DNA of 9,391 nt from contig JBKOWY010000131.1 of assembly GCA_046724655.1 (NCBI GenBank), forward strand, positions 1-9,391, read 5' to 3'. Shown here in pieces: positions 5,490 through 9,391 of the stretch. The translations under genes were made by a program, and so were the position numbers. The notes beneath the pieces are model-generated. The model saw only the letters and a list, made by a program, of their open reading frames with translations. It was not told the DNA's origin and made no database searches. Each line of letters begins with the position of its first letter. Within the stretch, counting starts at the first letter, position 1. This stretch comes from JALZAA01 sp046724655. GTDB taxonomy: Bacteria; Actinomycetota; Acidimicrobiia; IMCC26256; JACDBD01.

Positions 5490-8400
5490 TCAGGACCCGA
5501 GCTTCTGGAGTGGCGCCCACGCAAGGAGCAGCCGCTTCTCGCCGACGTCCCGAAACCGCACGACGGCTTCTGCCCTGTCACCTTCCCCGATGAGGTCGAC
5601 GATCACTCCTTCGCCGAAGGTCTCGTGGTCGACGTCGTCACCGACGCGCAGGCTGGGTGTCTGGGCGGCCCGCGGGCTGCTCGCGAGCGCGGCCGACACC
5701 ACCGCCTCGTGGTGTGCGCCGAACCCACCGCCATTGGGCTTGGTCTCGCCGAGCACCTCGACGAGCTCCTCGGGGATCTCGGAGAGGAACCGGCTGGGCG
5801 GATAGAACTCGGTCCGGCCGAACAGGGTGCGGCTCCAGGCGTGACACAGGTAGAGGCGCTCCTGGGCCCGGGTGATGCCGACGTAGCAGAGGCGGCGCTC
5901 CTCTTCGAGCTCGTCGGGATCACCGAGGCTGCGCAGGTGGGGGAAGACGCCGTCCTCGAGGCCGGTCAAGAACACGACCGGGAACTCGAGACCCTTGGCG
6001 GAGTGCAGCGTCATCAGCGTGACCGCGCGTTTATCGCCCTCGATGTCGTCGAGGTCCGTGACGAGCGACACCGCTTCGAGGAATGCCTGGACGCGGTCGA
6101 GTCCGCTCGGGACGGCCGGGTCTTCGACGTCGGCGCCTCCGCTCGCGATGCCGGCGAGGCCGGTGACGTCGCCGTCTGCGAGCGCCTCATCGAACTCCCG
6201 GCACACACCGATGAGCTCTTGGAGGTTCTCGAGGCGCGCTTCGGCTTCGATCGAGCGCTCGGCCTCGAGCTCGGCGAGGTAGCCGGTGTCCTCCAGAACC
6301 GCTTGCACGACCCGCGCGACGCCGGCGTCGGCGGCGCCTTCGACCTCGGCCAGGATGTCGAGCAGGTCGGATATGCCGCCGAGGGCCTTGCCGCTCACGC
6401 CGGCTACTGCGGCCTTCTGGAGCGCGTCGCGGAACGTCATGCCGTGCTCCTGCGCGTATGCGCCGACCTTGTTGACCGATGTGTCGCCGACGCCGCGCTT
6501 CGGGACGTTGACGATGCGGCGCCAGCTCACTTCGTCGTCGGGGTTCACGAGCGCGCGCAGGTACGCCATGGCGTCCTTCACTTCGCGGCGGTCATAGAAC
6601 CGGACGCCACCGACCACCCGGTACGGGATGCCGGCGCGCACCAGCGTCTCCTCGATGACGCGGCTCTGCGCGTTCGTGCGGTAGAAGACGGCGACATCGG
6701 AGAAGCCCTGCCCCTCCGTGTCGGTGAGCCGCGTGATCTCGTGCGCGACGTATGCGGCCTCGTCGTGCTCGTCTTCGGCGTGGTAGCTCGTGATCAGCTC
6801 CCCGCCGACCTGCTCGGTCCACAGGTGCTTGGGTCGCCGAGCGGCATTGTTCGTGATGACGGCGTTGGCCGCGTCGAGGATTCGCTGCGTCGAGCGGTAG
6901 TTCTGCTCGAGGACGATCACCGTCGCGTCGGGGAACACTTCCTCGAACCGCATGAGGTTGCGGTAGTCGGCCCCGCGAAAGCGGTAGATCGAGTTGTGCG
7001 TCACGATCCCACCCGCAACAAAGTTGTGGGTTCGTTCGATATCGAGGTCGTAGACCGGAGCATCCAGCGTGACGGGTTCGACGTCCGTAACGATGTCGAA
7101 AGCTCCTGACTCGTCGACCATGACCATCCCGGAACGCACGGATGCTGCGGGAAGGAACGGCAACGAGTTGGTCTCGGGTACCTCGCTGTTCGCGGCGAGC
7201 CGACCGACGAACCGCACGGAAGCGTCGAGCACGCTGCGAATGCCCCGGACCGTCTCGATGATCACGCCCATGTCCGTGTTGGCGGTCTCGAAGCGCCAGC
7301 CTCGTGACCCCCGCCGGGCGGGACGCACACTCAGCCCGAGGGCCTTGAGGGCGTCGCGGCCTTCGTCGTCGTAGCCAAAGAAGGCGATCCGGTGCATGGG
7401 TGTGCGGCCGCGCCGGTCGCCGCACAGAACGACCGTGATGCGCCGGCGCGGAACGCCGGAGGCTGTCTGCGTGCTCGCAGCCGCCGAGTGGTGCGGATGG
7501 TCGATCGACAAGCCGTGGTCTTCGAGCAGCCGCAGCCCACCCTTTTCTGTTTCGAGCTCTTCGAACAGCCGGTCGAGGAGTTGCTGGTTGCCGACGAGTC
7601 GCCGGTCCCCAGCATGTTCAGGATTCCGTGCAAGAAACGGCATGGTCGGTAGGCCGTAGCGTGCAGCGAGCAACGCTTCGTGCCATCGGGCCTCGGCCTC
7701 GGTCGCATGCACCGACACAACCCAAAGGGCGTCCGCGTGTTCCTGCACACAACGCTGGGCTGTACCGAGCAGCGGCCGCGCCTGTGCAGCCGTGTACGTG
7801 CGCGTGATTCCCACGCGAAACCCGACGCCCGCCTTCCACATGAGGTACGTCACGCATTGCTGCGGTGTGCGTCCGCGCACAAACCCCGCAAAATGCACGT
7901 GCTCGGGCGTGGACACGAGGCGCCGACCACTTGCGAGCGTTATGGCAACACCCTCCTCAGCCTCCGACCGGTGCACGCGTTCTACGCGCGCTGGACGAAA
8001 AACGCCGCTGCCGTAACACGAGAGCACGTCGTCACCCGGCCGGATCTGCTCGATAGGCCGTTTGGAACCGTCGCCCATCGTGATGATGGTCCCTGCGAGA
8101 AGACACTGGTCCATGTCGCCGACGACTATCACGCTCCGGTGTTCTTCGGCGAGCAACCGGACGAGCTCCCACTGCGCCGCGTTCGTGTCCTGGAACTCGT
8201 CTACGAGGACGTGATGGAAGCGCTGCCGCCAGTGGTCGAGCGCGTCGGGGTGCTCGCGGAAGAGCCGGACAGTGAGCAGCAGCAAGTCATCGAAGTCGGC
8301 CGCCGACCCTTCGAGCAGGCGCCGCTGGTACTCGCGGTACACGTCGGCCAGCCGGCGCTCCGGCGGCGTCACCGCCTGGTCGGCGTACTGCTGCACGGTC

Positions 8401-8873
8401 ACGAGCTCGTTCTTGAGCGCCGAGATCTGCGCGGCCAACCGGCGGGCCGGGAACCGCTTCGGGTCCAGGTTGAGGTCGCGGCGCACGTAGTCGACCAGCC
8501 GGACCGAGTCGGCCTGGTCGTAGATGGAGAACGATGAGCGCATCCCGAGCTTCCCGGCCTCCCGGCGGAGCATCCGGGCGCAGGCCGAGTGGAAGGTCGA
8601 CACCCACATCCGTTGCGCGACCGGGCCGACGAGCGTGCCCACGCGTTCCTTCATCTCGCCGGCCGCTTTGTTCGTGAAGGTGATCGCAAGGATGGCGAAC
8701 GGCGAGGCCTTGTGCTCGGTGATGAGCCATGCGACGCGGTGGGTGAGCACGCGGGTCTTGCCCGAGCCCGCGCCGGCGACGACGAGCAACGGGATCTCCG
8801 CCGGGGCGGTCACCGCCTCGCGCTGCACGGGGTTGAGCCCGGTCAGCAGATCAGCGGCCTCGGCGTCACCCAT
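5490..8873 (-). CDS. UvrD/PcrA-type ATP-dependent DNA helicase precursor containing an intein
   Basis: The precursor has 1127 residues; removing the 371-residue intein leaves 756, normal for PcrA/UvrD. These superfamily 1A helicases unwind DNA 3' to 5' in nucleotide excision and mismatch-type repair and in clearing stalled complexes. The motifs in order are Q motif LNPVQREAV (13-21), Walker A GAGSGKT (34-40), Ia AITFTNKAAGEM (63-74), II VDEFQDTN (224-231), III VVGDMDQ (250-256) continued after the intein as SIYRFRGAD (628-636), IV LEQNYRS (655-661), V TLMTLHSAKGLEFPVVFL (952-969) and VI RRLCYVGITRAQERLYL (993-1009). The last 50 residues (SLRVGDDVDHETFGEG onward) form the Tudor-like C-terminal domain that binds RNA polymerase in PcrA/UvrD. 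The ATG at 8873 has no Shine-Dalgarno but a TANNNT hexamer nine bases upstream, suggesting a leaderless message. mgtC follows 23 bases after the stop. I am confident of the family; pcrA versus uvrD naming is left open. Confidence 0.96.
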   Translation of the reverse strand: MGDAEAADLLTGLNPVQREAVTAPAEIPLLVVAGAGSGKTRVLTHRVAWLITEHKASPFAILAITFTNKAAGEMKERVGTLVGPVAQRMWVSTFHSACARMLRREAGKLGMRSSFSIYDQADSVRLVDYVRRDLNLDPKRFPARRLAAQISALKNELVTVQQYADQAVTPPERRLADVYREYQRRLLEGSAADFDDLLLLTVRLFREHPDALDHWRQRFHHVLVDEFQDTNAAQWELVRLLAEEHRSVIVVGDMDQCLLAGTIITMGDGSKRPIEQIRPGDDVLSCYGSGVFRPARVERVHRSEAEEGVAITLASGRRLVSTPEHVHFAGFVRGRTPQQCVTYLMWKAGVGFRVGITRTYTAAQARPLLGTAQRCVQEHADALWVVSVHATEAEARWHEALLAARYGLPTMPFLARNPEHAGDRRLVGNQQLLDRLFEELETEKGGLRLLEDHGLSIDHPHHSAAASTQTASGVPRRRITVVLCGDRRGRTPMHRIAFFGYDDEGRDALKALGLSVRPARRGSRGWRFETANTDMGVIIETVRGIRSVLDASVRFVGRLAANSEVPETNSLPFLPAASVRSGMVMVDESGAFDIVTDVEPVTLDAPVYDLDIERTHNFVAGGIVTHNSIYRFRGADYRNLMRFEEVFPDATVIVLEQNYRSTQRILDAANAVITNNAARRPKHLWTEQVGGELITSYHAEDEHDEAAYVAHEITRLTDTEGQGFSDVAVFYRTNAQSRVIEETLVRAGIPYRVVGGVRFYDRREVKDAMAYLRALVNPDDEVSWRRIVNVPKRGVGDTSVNKVGAYAQEHGMTFRDALQKAAVAGVSGKALGGISDLLDILAEVEGAADAGVARVVQAVLEDTGYLAELEAERSIEAEARLENLQELIGVCREFDEALADGDVTGLAGIASGGADVEDPAVPSGLDRVQAFLEAVSLVTDLDDIEGDKRAVTLMTLHSAKGLEFPVVFLTGLEDGVFPHLRSLGDPDELEEERRLCYVGITRAQERLYLCHAWSRTLFGRTEFYPPSRFLSEIPEELVEVLGETKPNGGGFGAHHEAVVSAALASSPRAAQTPSLRVGDDVDHETFGEGVIVDLIGEGDRAEAVVRFRDVGEKRLLLAWAPLQKLGS
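6993..8105 (-). mobile_element. Intein in helicase motif III (371 residues, class 1, Cys1 / His-Asn / Ser+1)
   Basis: Residues 257-627 of the helicase precursor interrupt the otherwise continuous motif GDMDQ-SIYRFRGAD. The first residue is Cys257 (codon 8103-8105). The element ends with His626-Asn627 (codon of Asn at 6993-6995), and the first extein residue after it is Ser628: the full set needed for standard protein splicing. Block A is CLLAGTIITMGDGSKRPIEQ onward (257-285); block B is STPEHVHF (321-328) with the conserved T-x-x-H; block F is VYDLDIERTHNFVAG (607-621); block G is IVTHN (623-627). Between blocks B and F lie about 275 residues, too many for a mini-intein. They have no LAGLIDADG motif that I can recognise. 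Residues 340-413 loosely resemble a GIY-YIG nuclease, and 477-555 contain PMHRI and GWRFET segments. Codon use is visibly less G/C-biased than in the exteins, consistent with acquisition by transfer. Confidence 0.95.
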
Positions 8874-8882
8874 TCGGACGCC

Positions 8883-8888
8883 AGCGTA
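8883..8888 (-). promoter_or_regulatory. Candidate -10 hexamer of the helicase gene (TACGCT), leaderless start
   Basis: On the - strand TACGCT fits TANNNT and ends nine bases before the helicase ATG at 8873, the same spacing as at 268-273 on the other strand. The nine bases contain no ribosome binding site. It lies just beyond the stop of the upstream gene (8900), so the helicase may have its own promoter even though both genes read the same way. No clear -35 was found. Confidence 0.45.
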
Positions 8889-8899
8889 TCGGCGCCCGG

Positions 8900-9169
8900 T
8901 TAGATCTCAGTGGTGGGCTCGAGGCTGAGCTCGCCCGTCCCTTCCTTGGCGGGCGCTTCGTCGCGCCACGCACGCAGGAGGCGCGTGCGGTCCTCGTTCA
9001 ACGCGACCGTGAACGCGCCCGTCTCGTCGTCGACGTCGAGCGCGAAGTACGGTTCCCAATCGCTGTCGAGCGACGGCGCGTTCGGGTCGGTCCCCTTGGG
9101 GACGCGTCGGAAGCGCATGCGCTCGACGTCGAACAGCCAGATGCTGTGAGTGGACTCGAACCGTTCCAT
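8900..9169 (-). CDS. Small conserved-looking protein of unknown function
   Basis: The product has 89 residues beginning MERFESTHSIWLFD. It is rich in Trp, Asp, Glu and Arg, with no membrane helix or signal peptide. The segment DWEPYFALDVDDETGAF (37-53) looks like a compact folded core, followed by a short helix (RTRLLRAWRDE) and an acidic, Glu-rich end. I do not recognise a named domain. It resembles short hypothetical proteins I recall from acidimicrobial genomes, but I cannot confirm that. The frame is open upstream to an ATG at 9238; the ATG at 9169 is preferred because the upstream 23 residues are Pro/Gly-rich and lack the acidic character of the rest. Neither start has a good ribosome binding site. 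The stop is 26 bases before the helicase start, and dtd lies upstream on the same strand after a 90-base gap. Confidence 0.65.
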   Translation of the reverse strand: MERFESTHSIWLFDVERMRFRRVPKGTDPNAPSLDSDWEPYFALDVDDETGAFTVALNEDRTRLLRAWRDEAPAKEGTGELSLEPTTEI

Positions 9170-9259
9170 GAGGCGCTGCCCATCGGTCGGGGAAGGGAAA
9201 GCGTACTGCGGACCGACGCAGCCTGCCCTTACCAACATCAGACAAAACAGAAGATTCCC
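9170..9259. promoter_or_regulatory. Gap between dtd and the 89-residue gene with a weak -10 candidate
   Basis: This gap is distinctly A/T-richer near 9239-9260 than the surrounding genes, as expected of a promoter region. On the - strand TACGCT (9200-9205), the same hexamer as before the helicase gene, lies 30 bases before the ATG at 9169. A short inverted repeat CTGCG/CGCAG (9206-9210 and 9217-9221) is adjacent and may be chance. If 9238 is the true start of the small gene, this stretch is coding. Confidence 0.25.
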
Positions 9260-9391
9260 TCATGAATCGATGAGGAGCGTGACGGGGCCGTCGTTGACGA
9301 GCTCGACTTGCATGCGGGCTGCAAATTTGCCGGTGGCGACGTGCGCGCCGAGGTCGCGGAGGGACTCCGCAAACGCCTCCACCAGGCCTTC
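9260..9391 (-). CDS. dtd: D-aminoacyl-tRNA deacylase (D-Tyr-tRNA deacylase), C-terminal part
   Basis: The frame runs in from the right edge and ends with TGA at 9260-9262, giving the last 43 residues. DTD hydrolyses D-aminoacyl-tRNAs (and Gly-tRNA-Ala) in the cytoplasm and so keeps D-amino acids out of translation. The fragment holds the family's second signature, N-D-G-P-V-T (residues 33-38 of the fragment), which forms the cross-subunit active site with the SQ-motif of the missing N-terminal part. It also holds the preceding stretch ATGKFAARMQVELV, the counterpart of the usual TG-x-FGA-x-M segment; here the Gly after Phe is Ala. The chain ends three residues after the last strand (TLLIDS), the usual place. 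Too short for the general ORF length limit but clear by motif. It lies upstream of the 89-residue gene on the same strand. Confidence 0.9.
   Translation of the reverse strand, partial: EGLVEAFAESLRDLGAHVATGKFAARMQVELVNDGPVTLLIDS

Noticed and set aside
5625..7109. 494-codon open frame on the + strand
   Set aside because: It is antisense to the helicase motifs IV-VI and the C-terminal domain; no recognisable protein features.
7680..8537. 285-codon open frame on the + strand across the intein border
   Set aside because: It spans the antisense of both intein and extein without any change at the border, and shows no motif. A separate nuclease gene here was considered and dropped.
5490..8873. A defence-type helicase such as a Gabija or nuclease-fused UvrD
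   Set aside because: There is no nuclease partner gene next to it, the protein has the housekeeping PcrA/UvrD length and C-terminal domain once the intein is removed, and the neighbours are metabolic.

Overview
This window is high-GC DNA that reads as an actinobacterial chromosome, possibly an Acidimicrobiia-like lineage. The evidence is the strongly G/C third-codon use, frequent GTG starts with 4-base overlaps, and two starts that look leaderless (TANNNT hexamer, then 9 bases, then ATG, with no Shine-Dalgarno). The mutase-subunit / sucC / sucD / PcrA-type helicase neighbourhood also resembles what I recall of actinobacteria such as Streptomyces. The lineage below phylum is inference. No tRNA, rRNA, CRISPR array, insertion sequence or phage gene was found.

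Layout. Positions 2-1257 (+ strand) hold the 3' end of one small membrane protein and a complete second one. The two are recognisably paralogous, and the second carries a long charged low-complexity tail. A hairpin at 1296-1324 separates them from a tight operon on the - strand, read from 4140 down to 1333. In transcription order it contains a B12-binding acyl-CoA mutase small subunit, sucC, sucD and a small DUF4190-type membrane protein. All junctions in it overlap by 1-4 bases. A short divergent region (4141-4283) separates this operon from a + strand gene (4284-4760) for a membrane-anchored protein with a possible degenerate Rieske-like fold. That gene converges, with one base between stops, on an MgtC/SapB-family membrane protein (4762-5466, -).

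Upstream of mgtC on the - strand is the largest gene, a UvrD/PcrA-type DNA helicase (5490-8873). It is interrupted by a 371-residue in-frame intein (6993-8105), inserted in helicase motif III between Gln256 and Ser628 of the precursor. Further up are an 89-residue protein of unknown function (8900-9169) and the 3' end of dtd, D-aminoacyl-tRNA deacylase (9260 to the window edge).

How the genes work together. The mutase subunit plus SucCD form a coherent module: a B12 acyl-CoA mutase feeding acyl-CoA (succinyl-CoA if it is a methylmalonyl-CoA mutase) toward succinate with nucleoside triphosphate formation. The catalytic large mutase subunit is not in the window. The helicase is a repair gene that must undergo protein splicing to become active. 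The intein is the most notable element: its codon use differs from the host gene and its central region lacks a recognisable LAGLIDADG motif.
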